Part shown: positions 37,118 to 48,399 of the stretch, piece by piece | How the letters are laid out: the number at the start of each line of letters is the position of its first letter | How positions within the stretch are numbered: the stretch's first letter is position 1 | Assembly (NCBI GenBank): GCA_009617715.1 | Contig: VTFK01000091.1 | Location: forward strand, 186,001-250,000 | Direction of reading: 5' to 3' | Length of the DNA stretch: 64,000 bases | Origin: Plectrocnemia conspersa | Taxonomy: Eukaryota > Arthropoda > Insecta > Trichoptera > Polycentropodidae | The notes under the pieces: model-generated | Told to the model about the DNA's origin: nothing | What the model saw: the letters and a program-made list of their open reading frames with translations, nothing else | The model's database searches: none | Translations under genes and position numbers: made by a program

Positions 37118-38126
37118 ATTAAAAATAAGCAACTCTTAGATATTTTGGTTATCGATTATTTCACGTATGCAATCACATATTTATAATCATTGTAAAATGT
37201 CGTCTATTAGATAACATCCAAGAAACTACACATATGTATATTGCGAGTCGTCACTCGGAACGGAACGATCTAGGTGAATTTTTTTTTGCTGCAATTTTTA
37301 ATTTATTTTGCTGTAACCAAGCTTCTTCAGCTAAATAACCGACTGCATCACAATCATTGTCACGCGATCGTCGTAAAAGATAGTATCCCCAAATATCAAT
37401 AGATAAAAAAATACGTTTTATTAGCATTTATACGGTTTGATCGACATTAACCTCAATCTTATACGTACTAAGTATATATTACATGTTAACGTTTAAAACG
37501 TACCTAGTTATGTTTTAAACGTTCAGTCAAATCTAACGTATATGTGCATTAAATCGGAAGCAATGATATTTAATATAAAAGGAAAAACTCACTTTTCGGC
37601 CTCGGAGCCCGTCGCCGGAAATCAAAAATTTGAAGATTTCATTTCGAAGATTGTTTTATGATTGTTTATCTAATCTAATCAATGTATTCTTCTAATCCTC
37701 AACACATTATGTATATATTTAATTTTCATGGTTAAAACACACCTAGTTAATTTGCAATCCGATTATTTATATTCAGTCAAATGACGAATAAATGAAAATT
37801 ATTGTCGCGTAGCAAAATTTTATTATTAAATAATAATTATTTGAAAATGTTGTCATGGTACTGACGGCCATTTTGTTTTATATTTGAATGCTTATTTTTC
37901 ATTGGTCGAAACAACAGAACGCATTACCGTTGCCTCGGAAAGCAATGAAGCAAATTTAATTTTAATTTTTATTATTATTTATTATTCAAATTAAATATAT
38001 TTCATTTGTTTACGTGTATTATTATACACCGTTCATACAAAGCGATACGATTTACAGAGTAGAGAATTGAACAGAGAATGTTTTATTTTAAGTTTTGCGC
38101 GTTTGGAAGCGGCTTAGAACAATTAT
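37118..38126 (+). repeat. 1-kb direct repeat, copy 2 (family F)
   Basis: Second copy of the 221-1212 block, same orientation. It keeps the internal palindrome in a longer form (about 37490-37525, cgtttaaaacgtacct...gttttaaacg) with two mismatches. Small insertions distinguish it, such as an extra cattaccgtt-type segment near 37921. No transposase. Confidence 0.85.
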
Positions 38127-39244
38127 GTATGTGAAAGCGATAACAACGATAGGTTTGTAGTCACTATGAATATTGAGTATTAAACGATTAAGAAAACTTA
38201 TTTTTTAAGTATCTTTTTTACTCCGATCACTGCTTTGGTTTTGTACCTATTGAAAATATAAAAAAAGGTGATGAGCTGACTTGATACAACTTTCGTTGGC
38301 CTTTCGTCGCCGATTGCCTAACATTTATCAATATCGTCCCGAAACGAGTGGCTCTCAACATTTGCATAACACGTACATACATGCATACATAATCATACCG
38401 ACACGTCTCATTTCATTTTTATTGAGGTAGGTCAACAGCATTTTTTTTTAAATGCACAAGTGCTTATCAGTCGCTCTGTCCTCAAACGATAAGACTATAA
38501 TGTGTGCATATAAAATATATTTATTTATAGCAGAATGATACAATACGATAAGCTGACATTGAAAAACAAAACTTTAAGAATCTGTTATCTGATATTTTTA
38601 TATTATATATAAATTGCGATCAGATAATCTTTCACTTTTGTAAAATTATTGATCTTTCTTGCGTAGTCTACTCTCACTTGACCTCGCGAATATCATCAGG
38701 TTATCAACGCCATTATTCCGGTTTTTGCGAATGGTCTTCTGCTTTCCATGCGCACCTTGACCAAGTAATCGATGTTATATAAGAGGCAGATGCATATGTG
38801 GGATCAGATTTTTTGGAATCTCATAGATTATATATTGACCAACGACTTCCGCGTGTCGTAATATATTATTGCATACTTAAAGAACTTCACGCATATAAAT
38901 TAAGAAGAAATCATCATTATCAATCATTATAATCTGACAAGAGCATCTCAATCGATTTGAGTATTGAAGATTTATTGTACAGAATTGAAACTGTCTAGTT
39001 GAAGATGACAAGTGGCGTTAGGAAGGTTATGTTAGGTATTATTCATGACGGTAAATTTGTTTTAAATATTGTGATAACTGCAAATACACTTGAGATTAAA
39101 GTTAATCGATAATTAAACGATCCAACTGTATGTTTTTTGATCTTATATTTTATAATTGATATTAAAAACAATAACTTTAAAAAGGGTGAAATAAAACAAC
39201 GTGTATACAAATATAAAAAATGTAAACAAAAAGCGCGTGAAAAC
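38127..39244. other. Spacer with moderately complex DNA at 38260-38420 and 38640-38830
   Basis: Both segments are unmatched in the window and richer than their flanks; they may be regulatory. Nothing coding was recognised. Confidence 0.25.
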
Positions 39245-39440
39245 AAGCAGGCGTATTAGTTCTTCGTAAACAGAATATTAACCCTACGCTTGAGTCCCAA
39301 GTAAAATTTATGAAAAACAATACAGAATAAACTATTAATTATAATAAAATCTGGTCAGATGATGCATTTATATTTAAGTGTTTTCATTGCACCATCTTTG
39401 GCAGGAAAATGTTCATAGGAGCAGTTTTCTTAGAGAGTGA
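39245..39440 (+). repeat. Repeat unit, copy 1 of a pair 840 bp apart
   Basis: Shares aggcgtattagtt, an aaccctacg phrase, caagtaaaatttat and ataggagcagtttt-type phrases, in order, with 40085-40285. Same orientation, strongly diverged. Confidence 0.55.
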
Positions 39441-39548
39441 GTGAAAAAACTGATTAGATTCTCATCATAATTACCTATGCAAGATTCATTCTTAGAAAGC
39501 AAATCTATTTATGGTATGGATCTTGTTTCAAAGCGACGAAGTCTGGCG

Positions 39549-39720
39549 TTATAACCCTTTAACTACCGAGCTTTTTTTGTGATTACTATTTAAATATAAA
39601 AAAAAATATTATTTGCCTATAAAATCTGATTCATTCTTCACAATGATGGAAATCCTCAAATATTTTTTTAAGTAGTAAAAGCCGTTATATATTATAGTAT
39701 ATCGGCAATGAAAGGGTTAA
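39549..39720. mobile_element. piggyBac-like MITE
   Basis: The left end is ataaccctttaactaccga and the right end is tcggcaatgaaagggttaa. Inverted, both read (T)TAACCCTTT..A/T.CCGA, which resembles piggyBac-type termini inserted at TTAA. The right TTAA is intact (39717-39720); the left is altered to TATAA. The element is about 170 bp with no coding sequence. Confidence 0.6.
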
Positions 39721-40084
39721 TAACAAAATAGTTGCAAATTAAAAGTTAAATAAAACATGAAATAAAAAATTGTATAAAAATCACAATAAAACAATTAAAA
39801 AACTTACAAATAAATTTAGAACATCAAATTTAGAAATTGTTTGTAATATTAAGGAATGGGCTAAAATATTTGCTGTCAGCCTTCGAATCAATACTAAGTC
39901 AATTCTAGTAAGCTAAAAATATAATTGAAGAACAACTCACATTATTCAACGATTTTAACCAATCGTTAAGCTCCAATAAATGACTTCATCGCTAATAAAG
40001 CTCTTCAAATCCTTTTATTTATTTATATGCAACATTACAAACTCGTATTTTTCTTGTCTATACTTTTGGACCACGTGAAAGAGA
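39721..40084. other. A+T-rich spacer
   Basis: Nothing recognised. Confidence 0.4.
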
Positions 40085-40285
40085 GTAGGCGTATTAGTTA
40101 ATCGTAAACCGGGTACGAACCCTACGATTCTATTTTTTGTATAATAAATTTACTACCTGTCGCAAGTAAAATTTATCAAAAACTATATGAGCACGGTAAT
40201 AATAACTATTTGGGTTTATGTGTTCTCATTAAGTTGTAAAACATATCCATAGGAACAGTTTTATTAAACATTGCTTAAACTTTAA
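40085..40285 (+). repeat. Repeat unit, copy 2 of the pair
   Basis: Partner of 39245-39440. The retrotransposon remnant begins about 100 bp downstream. Confidence 0.55.
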
Positions 40286-40369
40286 ATTGTTTAGTATGCC
40301 AGCATTATAGACAAACTAATAAACTTAATTTTCCAGTAACCTTGAATTAATCAGCTCGTTTTTAAACTG

Positions 40370-40925
40370 TAAAATCATTTAAATTGTCAAATCTCTGGCG
40401 TCCCTCAAGGTACAATTATAGAACCCTTGCTATTAAGTTTTTTTAACTAAGCTACACATAAATGATATCACTGCTTTATTAGCTTACGACACTATCTATA
40501 TTCGTGCTATTTTTAATTTTTAACTAATTGAGCTGAACAGAGAAGTACTGACGACCGATTACGTGCTACTACAATACGTGAAGATATGAGATTAAAATAT
40601 TGTATATCGCTTGTACTATTAAAATAAATATGTAATAACATGATGAATAACATTATAATAATAAATAAAGAATGAGTTAGTAGTAGCGGTAGATAAGACT
40701 GCAAAATGGTTTGACAAATGGCTAGTCACTGCAAATCTCACTAAAAGCGTAGCATTAACGTTTTTTATAGCGCAAATTAAAATGTTAAATAAATTTCTAG
40801 ATACTTATGGTTACTTTAGACTCCAAACTTTCATGGAAATCTTATCGAGATAAACTAATATAAATAATTAAAACAACTAGAGCAAAGCTATATCTCTTTT
40901 TTGCAGTAAAAGAAGGTTAAATATT
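40370..40925 (+). pseudogene. Non-LTR reverse transcriptase remnant
   Basis: Plus-strand translation gives QISGVPQGTI and then EPLLLSFF (40387-40445), matching the GVPQGS/T-x-LGPLLF block of non-LTR reverse transcriptases. After an unmatched stretch (about 40505-40685) come KTAKWFDKWLVTANLTKS (about 40692-40750) and, across frame breaks, YLWVTLDSKLSWKSY and TRAKLYLFFAV-like segments (about 40800-40915). These are the post-catalytic RT region where KW...LNPNKS and YLGVTLDS are usual. The YADD box itself is not preserved. Stops and frameshifts show that it is dead. Confidence 0.75.
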
Positions 40926-40959
40926 TAAAAATAAATTACTAATTGATTTTAATATTTTT

Positions 40960-41870
40960 TTTTTTCAGTACAACAGCTATTCATTTCAACTTTTCCAGGG
41001 TGGGAGGGGGGGGGAAAGTTTGCCAGTCAATGGTCGTTTGGCTAGAAAAACTCTGTTTAGAATCTCGTTTAATGACATGAATTTTTCTAGCCAAATTCCG
41101 TTTAGAATCTGCGTCAAAAGCAATAAAGTCGTGCCGTCGCTTGGTTATCTAGCGTTCATATTAATACTTACAATAAATGAGAATCGAATGAAGCATAGTT
41201 AAACTGAATTTTGACTAATAGGAGAGCGCAAAAAACAATTATCCCTTTTCAGATGTCAAAAATTCACGTCAAAAGCGTTCCCACTGCAATGGCGCCGGCA
41301 CGATTTTATTGCTTTTGACGTGATTTTTGACTTCAGAGAAATGATAATTGTTTTTACGCCCTCCTATTGACCAAATTCTATTTGAATATACTTTGACCAA
41401 TACCAGTATATTAGTGGTTTGTAGTACAGTATATTATCAAAGTACAGACAAACCATAGGGTAATATGCGAGATACGATTTTTTGGTGGACCTCGGCGTGA
41501 AGACAACTTCCGGTGGTGTCTCGTCCACCGTTCACTCGCATATATTGCAATTATAAATATGTAAACTATTATTAAATTTTTTTTAAAATATCCAAATTTT
41601 CCAGATGTTAACGTTAATGGCAATACATTTTGGATTACTTTTGTAAGAAACTAACCGTTTCACTAACTTATAAATACCCTTTTACTAATTCATTAGGCCG
41701 ATTTAGAAAACGGGCAATAGAGATAACAATGGTTATTGTGAAAGCCAACACTAGTACCGGTGAAAATATATTCCGATGTGATTTCACTGAAATGTCATAT
41801 TTCACCCAAGATTTTCTGATTTAGAATTAGGGACCTCATTTCAGATTTTTTCATATTTTTATTTAATTTT
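40960..41870. repeat. Fragments of repeat families C and B
   Basis: 40970-41030 has the family C G-run (gggtgggagggggggggg) with gccagtca. 41117-41400 has family B half-units: gcgtcaaaagcaataaag facing a second unit with cacgtcaaaagcg and attgcttttgacgtg, flanked by gagagcgcaaaaaacaatta. 41425-41460 has the family B 'cagacaaaccatag...aatatgcgagat' phrase. 41745-41870 has the family C taccggtgaaaatatatt and acctcatttcag phrases. The arrangement at 41117-41330 parallels 31250-31070 inverted, so the multi-unit layout of family B is shared by two loci. Confidence 0.6.
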
Positions 41871-42294
41871 ATTTATAATATTGAATTAAATGACATGCAT
41901 TACTCTGGCCAAATTCAAGACTTGTCTCTGGTAAGTACCAAAAAAACCCAGCAAAATATTCCACTAAGAATCGTGTCAAATTCTGCTACGCTTGTCCACA
42001 ACTTGATGTTACATCGATATCTTTAAAAATATACTCTTGGCGTATTTCAATCAAACTACTTCCAATGAGTAAAACAGCTATTCTGGGATCAAACTAAGCT
42101 TAATACTAAGTTCTACCATAATTACAGAATGAATAGCTCTGCTTATGAAAGACCGCAACACAATATGCAGCTAGTATTTAGCCTGAAATTGAATTTAAAC
42201 ACTAAAACATTTTTTTTAAAACAATCCTAGTTTGTCTAAAATATAGACTACAGCCATTTAATTTTATTAAATCTTACGTTACAACGGGATAAAT
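41871..42294. other. A+T-rich spacer
   Basis: Nothing recognised. Confidence 0.4.
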
Positions 42295-42516
42295 CTGTAA
42301 CAACTGAGTAAGTCTAGACTGAAATTTTGGGAATCGATGACATCTATAATATATTAATAATTATAAATTTTTATGAGTAAAATAATTTATAATCAATATA
42401 TGCCTGTTTTTTTTTAATAATAGCGCATTTTTTTAAATAAAAATTTTAGTGCCGCCTCTGGGGCTCGAACCCGCAACCTCAGAGTTATTAATCTGAGACG
42501 TTACAGACTACGCTTA
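42295..42516 (-). repeat. tRNA-derived SINE, family D, minus strand, full length
   Basis: On the minus strand: agcgtagtctgtaacgtc, a short stem ctcag...ctgag, the B-box gggttcgagcccc (42461-42473), aaaaatgcgctattatta, gattataaattattttac, gtctagacttactcag and a gttgtaacg end. This is the most complete copy and defines the family layout together with 27369-27705. Confidence 0.75.
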
Positions 42517-43560
42517 TCCTTTCTTATATGATAGGACAACGACAGGACGCAGTATTTCTTCTAGAATTTTATATTTATTATTTTATACACAGAGCAACAA
42601 AAAAATCTAGGGTCTGTCGATTAAATTATTATCGATTCCACAGCTGGTGCCAAATTGCACCCACCACGCCTGGCCTCGCCGCCTTTCCGAGGGGAAAAAG
42701 AGAAAAGGCAAGAGAAGATGAGCCAAACTGGTTCTCACCGTTAAACTGGTATCAATCGCCATAATGGCCCCTTCGAAGCAGCACTTAAAAATATTGATTT
42801 CAATTAGGGGCATATGCAAATAAAGCGGCAGAAATGTGCCTCGAGGTGCGCGAATTCGATAACCGCGCCTTGTTTTCGCAAGTGACTCCATTTAGCACAG
42901 CCGAATGTATTTAATACTTCCTTGGGATTGATTTTTATAGTGTAATTGGAAGGCCAGAAGGAAAGCTATTATTATCCTTTATAAATCATTCAACACGTAT
43001 AAGGCAACTCGACCTCACATATATATTTTACATCCTCCGTACTTGGAATGTTATATAAGGGCGTAAAATCACAATTTATTTATATCCTCCGTTCTTGGAA
43101 TATTATTTAAAGGCGTTCTCAATCGTACTTATTATTTTCCGATCTCCTTTATATATTATTTAATAGTCCACGTTTAGACTCGAACTAGGATTGTAAACGG
43201 TATTAGAGGAGTGTGGCATTGGCGTGGCATAAGCGGCCAACACCGCTTAACTTGGAATCGGATACTAAATAAGCAGATTAAGGCGTTGACAAGATCCTTG
43301 TCCCACTTTGCACAACGTACGCATGTCGGTCAGCAATGCTCCCAAAATCTTTGGTAGGCACGCGAATAGAATAGATTTACGAAATTGTACTTGACAGCCA
43401 CTTTTAACAATCGATCTAAGATGATTGAGATGAATAGCGTTGGGCGTTAGATCTAATGAGATTATTGCATTGTCTCCGATTGACTACCAGCAGCAAGTGT
43501 TCGAACTGATTTATTGATGTATGATTTTAAGTACAGCAGTAGTACCATTATTCTTTCTTT
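42517..43560. other. Complex single-copy region, candidate regulatory DNA
   Basis: The portion at 42600-42900 is markedly G+C-rich with no repeat copies in the window; both strands have short open frames, so coding is unlikely. It includes an octamer-like atgcaaat (42815-42822) and CACGCC-type GC-box sequence. The portion at 43170-43520 is also complex. No splice or protein evidence was found. Confidence 0.3.
43030..43140 (+). repeat. Two-unit tandem repeat, 52-bp period
   Basis: catcctccgtacttggaatg (43031-43050) recurs as tatcctccgttcttggaata (43083-43102), and each is followed by an aaggGCGT-type segment. A more degraded third unit may start near 43140. Confidence 0.75.
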
Positions 43561-44188
43561 ACACTCCAGCCTGATTTCAAGTGAGTTGCATAATTTATAA
43601 TTTCAAGTAGGTGCAAATATATTAAAATTTAATTTCTCAAACATTACTATTTGTATTGACATAATATAAAACGCCAATCGTTCTGATCTCATAAGTCAGT
43701 ATTAGCAGTGATGACATCCAGCAGCTTTCCACCGGTTTTTATATACCAATATCGTAAATCGAAATATTTATATTGTTTTATTATTAAATACATCTAAATG
43801 TTAATAAATGACTTTATTGTAATATTGCTCTACAAACAAATTGTAGTTTTCACTTCAACTCAATGCAGATATAATTTATTAAATCGAGCATTAAATCAGT
43901 CATATACTAAATAGGACATATGTATATTCTGATGTGCCCATCATAATATACATCTTGCATACGAATTGGTTTCAGGTGTATACAATCGTTTTACAAAGAA
44001 TAAAAAAATAAATATATAATAAATAATTTGCTAAGCACAATTAGCTGTTATCAAATAATTTAGTAACATGTGTCATCTAGTAGGCGATAATCATTTAATA
44101 AATTAATATTTAAGCATGTTGTTTTAAAGGTAAGATGATGCCCATGTTTTGATCAAAGTCCTAAAGAGTAACAATGCAAAAAAATACT
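43561..44188. other. A+T-rich spacer
   Basis: The family G phrase aaagtcctaaagagtaacaa is at about 44155-44174. Nothing else was recognised. Confidence 0.4.
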
Positions 44189-44617
44189 CAGTATAGCGAA
44201 GCTCACGGGACCGAAGAAAATATTTCGTTATATTGAATGTAAGGAAGATGATATATTTTTATTTTATTTTCCATTACCCTATTATTACAGCATCAAAATA
44301 ACCTCTCACAAGATTGTCCATTTTAAAAATACTGTAATGAACACAATAAAATTTGTTGAAAAAATTGTTTTATAAAAAAAGTTTGAGGGTCAGCGAAACA
44401 CTTAAAATGTCGCTTGTAAACACATACGGCACACGCCAAGTCAATTTCGAATTGAATTCGGAAAAAAACATGGTGTAAAGATGTAACGTTCTTCTTGAAT
44501 TCGGAGCAAAATATTTCGTTATACTGAGATCGGTCTTCGTTACAATGAAAACATTTTTCAGGAACAAATTGAAGATTCGTTATACAGGGACGTATTCGTT
44601 ACAAAGATATTTCACTG
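44189..44617. mobile_element. Pogo/Tigger-like non-autonomous element
   Basis: The left end begins cagtatagcgaag; the right end, inverted, begins cagtgaaatatctttgtaac. Inside, phrases such as tttcgttatattgaatg (44224-44240), tttcgttatactgagatc (44515-44532) and attcgttatacaggg (44575-44589) repeat, as is usual for this group's subterminal regions. No transposase frame is present. Confidence 0.6.
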
Positions 44618-44639
44618 TATTATGTGTTATATAGTTTTA

Positions 44640-45003
44640 TGTAGCAAATATACTGTTAAAAAAATAAGTTTGATCAGACATTCTTGTGAATTACATAAAA
44701 CATGACTAGCAGTTCTCACCCGGAATATAAATAACCATGTGATTGGTTAGAAAGAGCCATTCTTGTGTTGTTTACTAGCATAGATCTAAAGTGTATGCAA
44801 ATTTAACCTTACCTAACGTGAAAGTGGTTTAAAGTTGTCAATCTTAGACTCGGTGCCACTAAGAAACATAGCAAGAAAAAGGATGGTAGGTAAAAAAGTA
44901 AAAATAAAATAGAAGAGTGCCTATGCTTTAAGCAGGGACCTAAATAATAATTGCAAAAAAATATTTTAATCTGTTAAATGCGCTAGGTTTTATATATGTG
45001 TAT
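44640..45003 (+). repeat. Family G repeat, right-hand cluster, copy 1
   Basis: The order is agtttgatcagacattcttg, a tataaataaccatgtgattg phrase, gaaagagccattcttgt, a 'gtggtttaaagttgtcaatcttagac' phrase and agcagggacctaaa. The same order recurs at 45300-45560 and 47050-47260. Confidence 0.65.
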
Positions 45004-45004
45004 A

Positions 45005-45172
45005 TACAATAAACCCCCTAATAACACGGTAAATTGGGGACGTGTTATTTGGGTGCGTATAGTTGGGGGACAAGATAATATATATTTATTTTTTGCAATA
45101 CGTTCGTACGAATCAGGCGCGTGAGGTGAGATATTTTATTTAATTCACCGTGTTATTGGGGGGTCTAGTGTA
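45005..45172. mobile_element. Pogo/Tigger-like palindromic MITE, copy 3 (family A)
   Basis: The left end has ccctaataacacggtaaatt, gtgttatttgggtgcg and tatagttggggg. The right end has the inverted caccgtgttattgggggg (45147-45164), but the right inner arm is partly lost. The central gcaatacgttcgtacga matches the palindromic centre of copy 2. Inserted between two family G copies. Confidence 0.8.
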
Positions 45173-45299
45173 TATAGATATGAGAGCTTTGTCGATTTTT
45201 TGAAACCAAACTAGAAGTATATGTTTTATAAAGTGATGTAACAAACATTTAATTATATAACATATTATAATATATATTTAGATTTAAATATAATCATAA

Positions 45300-45560
45300 A
45301 AATTCAGTTTGATCAGTCATTGTATTTTTGTGGATTTTTAAAAGGCAACTATCATATAAATTAACTTATGATTAGTTAAAAAAAATATTTATAGTTCGGA
45401 AAGAGTAGGTAAATGTAACTCTGCTCAAAGTAGCAGTCATTTAAATTGCAAAATAATACAACAATAACACAACTTTCAAAAATACCATATAGCGTTGTTA
45501 AGATAAGGTAGAAGAGTGCCTGTGTTTTGAGCAGGATCCTAAAGACTAACTATGCAAAAA
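45300..45560 (+). repeat. Family G repeat, right-hand cluster, copy 2
   Basis: Same order of phrases as 44640-45003: cagtttgatcagtcattg, tataaattaacttatgatta, cggaaagagtag, gtcatttaaattgc and agcaggatcctaaag. Separated from copy 1 by the family A MITE. Confidence 0.6.
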
Positions 45561-45734
45561 ATATTTTTGTTCGATCAAAATCTGTATTTTTTTAAGAAAA
45601 AAATTCTGTCTAAGATACCTCTTGAGAAAATTGGTACGTTGTTATGTTTATAGTTATCTAATTTGCTTAATGCGTGAAATAATCAGTACAATTCCTGCCA
45701 AATTCACGCATTCGGCAGATACTTTGCCTAATTT

Positions 45735-46480
45735 ATGAACGAAGCAACGGGCTTGCACTTTTCATTTGACGCTGGATTTAAAGCGCAAAACCCAGAAAAT
45801 GAAAAAGAATCGCCTTAAATGGGCAAAAGCTCATCGCCATTGGACCGTCGAAGATTGGAGAAGAGTGGCTTTCTCCGACGAATTCAAATTTAATCTGTTT
45901 GGAGCAGATGGTAAGCGACTGTGTGCCGTAGAAAAGCGAAACATTTCATCCCTAATGCATTAATCGATTCATCAAACACTCACTCTATGTAATGATCTGG
46001 GGTGTATGACAGCTTATGGATTTGACTCTGTAAATTTCGTCCAGGGCACCATGAATGCAAAAATTGGTTGTATAAAACGACTTTATTCTAACCCTTGAAG
46101 AACTTTCCCAACATACTGCTGAACCCATTTTGCAAGACGATTCTGCGCCATGCCATCGAGCCCGTTCTGTGAGTTCAATTATAGTTTTTACATTCAAACT
46201 TTCATTAAATTAATCCTCTATCTATAGATTACCCAAATCAATGAGTTAATGGGAATCACATCTTTAACATGGTCAGGAAACAGACCCGACCTGAAACCAA
46301 ATGAAAATTTATGGGCAATCATAAAACAACAATTAATAAAAAAACGATCAAAAAATTTAGTAGAGCTGAAAAAACATCATGGAAGTGTGGGAAGAGGAGA
46401 TAGATCTTAAAATAATTGAAAAACTGTATTTATTGATGCTAGGCAGAATACAAGAATTTATTTAAAAAAGGCGAAGTTAT
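45735..46480 (+). pseudogene. Tc1-like (DD34E) transposase remnant
   Basis: Translation in shifting frames gives RLKWAKAHRHWTVEDWRRVA followed by FSDEFKFNLFGADG (45806-45912), VMIWG and CMTAYG (about 45984-46018), LQDDSAPCHRARS (46130-46168), then ITQINELMGITSLTWSGNRP and DLKPNENLW (46228-46314), and a C-terminal MLGRIQEFI. The catalytic acidic residues are recognisable as SDEF, DDSAP and NENLW. Frame breaks near 45925-46000, 46080 and 46370 and in-frame stops make it non-functional. The N-terminal paired-type DNA-binding region is missing. A 59-nt GT-AG interval at 46169-46227 separates the second and third catalytic blocks. Confidence 0.85.
46169..46227 (+). other. Putative spliceosomal intron in the Tc1-like transposase
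   Basis: The interval starts GTGAGT and ends ctatctatag. Removing it keeps the reading frame and places exactly 34 residues between the second Asp (DDSAP) and the Glu (NENLW), the spacing that defines DD34E elements. Its length is close to that of the kanadaptin introns (60-74 nt). The alternative is a chance non-templated insertion. Confidence 0.65.
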
Positions 46481-47049
46481 GTCAAATAATATTTTGTTAT
46501 AAGCTTCTAATTTTTAAATGTCCTCGATATTGCTTTCTATGAATAGAATAAAAAAAAAAGTCGCGCGCACTTGTTGCGGTGGAGGCCCGCCATTATGCAC
46601 TTGCTAGGACGACGAAAAAATACACCATTCCCAGAATTGACGCAATTATACATTCCTAATTTTACAATACCCGTATTTTTTAACAATATTAACGGTAAAC
46701 GAAAGTTAACAATTATATTTATCTATTATAAATTCAAAAATGTGCAAAAAATGCAACAAAAAATATAATAATTATAATAAAAAAAATATAAAAAATATAA
46801 TTCGATACACGTGTGAATAGTGATAATTACATATTAATGCTCTTTATGTGTAAATAGTTACGGACAGTTTGATTAATGTGTAACATGTATCTATAATAAT
46901 ATATTCGTTGCTAGGCGAACTTATTTTTAATTAAATAATGTAAAGTTATTGAATACGACCATTAGCGGTAGTTAATTTGTTGGTCCCAACGGTACTCCCT
47001 CCCTAGCAATTTATAATTGGATTTAGATTTAAATAACTAGGACTCAAAA
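46481..47049. other. A+T-rich spacer
   Basis: A short G+C-rich patch at 46560-46615 follows the Tc1-like remnant and may belong to its 3' end. Nothing else recognised. Confidence 0.35.
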
Positions 47050-47260
47050 ATTAGTTTGATCAACCGTTGTATTTTTATGAATTTTAAATTAGTCCCGTCT
47101 GGCATATAAATTAACCTGTGATAAGTTCGAAAGAGCCATTTTTGTTATATTTACAAATATGTAACTTTACTCAAAGTAGAGGTGATTTAAATTTGTTAAG
47201 CTTAGACACGATGACAATAATAAATATAACAATCAAAAATACTACACAGGTCCTAGAACT
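47050..47260 (+). repeat. Family G repeat, right-hand cluster, copy 3
   Basis: Contains tagtttgatcaaccgttg, tataaattaacctgtgataa, cgaaagagccatttttgt, actcaaagtagaggtgattt and gcttagacacgatg. It continues the layout of 44640 and 45300 on the far side of the Tc1-like remnant, so that element probably inserted into or beside a family G array. Confidence 0.6.
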
Positions 47261-48399
47261 ATACAATTTTTTTTATTGTTTTTTTTTTTAAATTATATCT
47301 TAATATGTTTTAGTATTAAATAATGTTGAAAAAAAATTGTGATGACTCAATTTTTCGCTAAAATGCTCGGTGATAATTTTAGTTTTTTACATAACGTTCG
47401 AATATGTGTAAATTATTTAAATTTCAATAAATATGAATAATATAAAAAAAATATGACTTAATTCGATGCTTTAGAAATTGAGGAAAACCCATAACAAATT
47501 ATATTCGATATTTGTTCTTGAATTTATCATATTTCAGATCTAGAGGCTTTGAATGAGTTCGTCTATCTTGGGTCAACTGTATATAATAAATTTATATTAA
47601 GTATCAAATAGAAAGTCATATGAGTGTCATTGAGAGATAGGATTATCAACATATCAACTCCATATACTTTTATGGAGTCGAGGCATAGGTCATTAAAAAT
47701 AAGTGGGGATGGAGAAGAATGTTGCTAATATTTTCAACATTAAAGATGATCCATATGCTCAAAAGGATGAAATGCTTTTCTTGTGGGGATGTATAGAAAC
47801 AAGGATTTTCTTAAAGTTTGATGACCCCTGCAGTCAGCACGCACCGACACCGCTCGTGCCATTCGACTATCGTGCGTGCTGAAGAAAAACGAAAGTGAAA
47901 CTTCACCTCTGAAAAAAAAGTTACATACACACTCGAACGATAGATCACACGCTTTGAGCATCGGTCATAAAATGTACGATAAATGGACCGCAATTAAACG
48001 AAATTGCGCGCGACGACGAACGATGGATGTCACAGTTTCTAAACATTGGCGGCGCGAAATTCTGTCACGAAGATGTGTGTGTGAGAATTTTATCGGTATT
48101 GTTCCTAGGCACGGCATCGTGCAATAATAGCGCATAATGTCAATAATAACAACGCAGAGTGTGAAGGAAAAAACGGTGATAATGATGGATTGGATAATAA
48201 CGGGCGTAGCGATATTGTGTGCGCGAGAGGCAAGTTTCTATGTTAGGTCGACGCCCTGAAACGATAAGGTTCTATACAATAAAATCGAATCAGTTTTTTA
48301 TATATGTCATGAAATCAATATAGACCATCATAAATACATGGAACTATAGGAACGTCAATTTCTTCATATTAATAATTTAAACATAGGACGTAAAGCATT
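47261..48399. other. Spacer with G+C-richer island at 47800-48130
   Basis: The island contains CpG-rich sequence and Hox-type cores (cataaaa, cgataaa, attaaac). An 83-codon plus-strand frame (47876-48127) overlaps two minus-strand frames and shows no known domain. Regulatory DNA is possible. Confidence 0.3.

Noticed and set aside
45766..45963. Intact small gene (65 codons)
   Set aside because: It is only one in-frame piece of a broken Tc1-like transposase that continues in other frames to about 46480.
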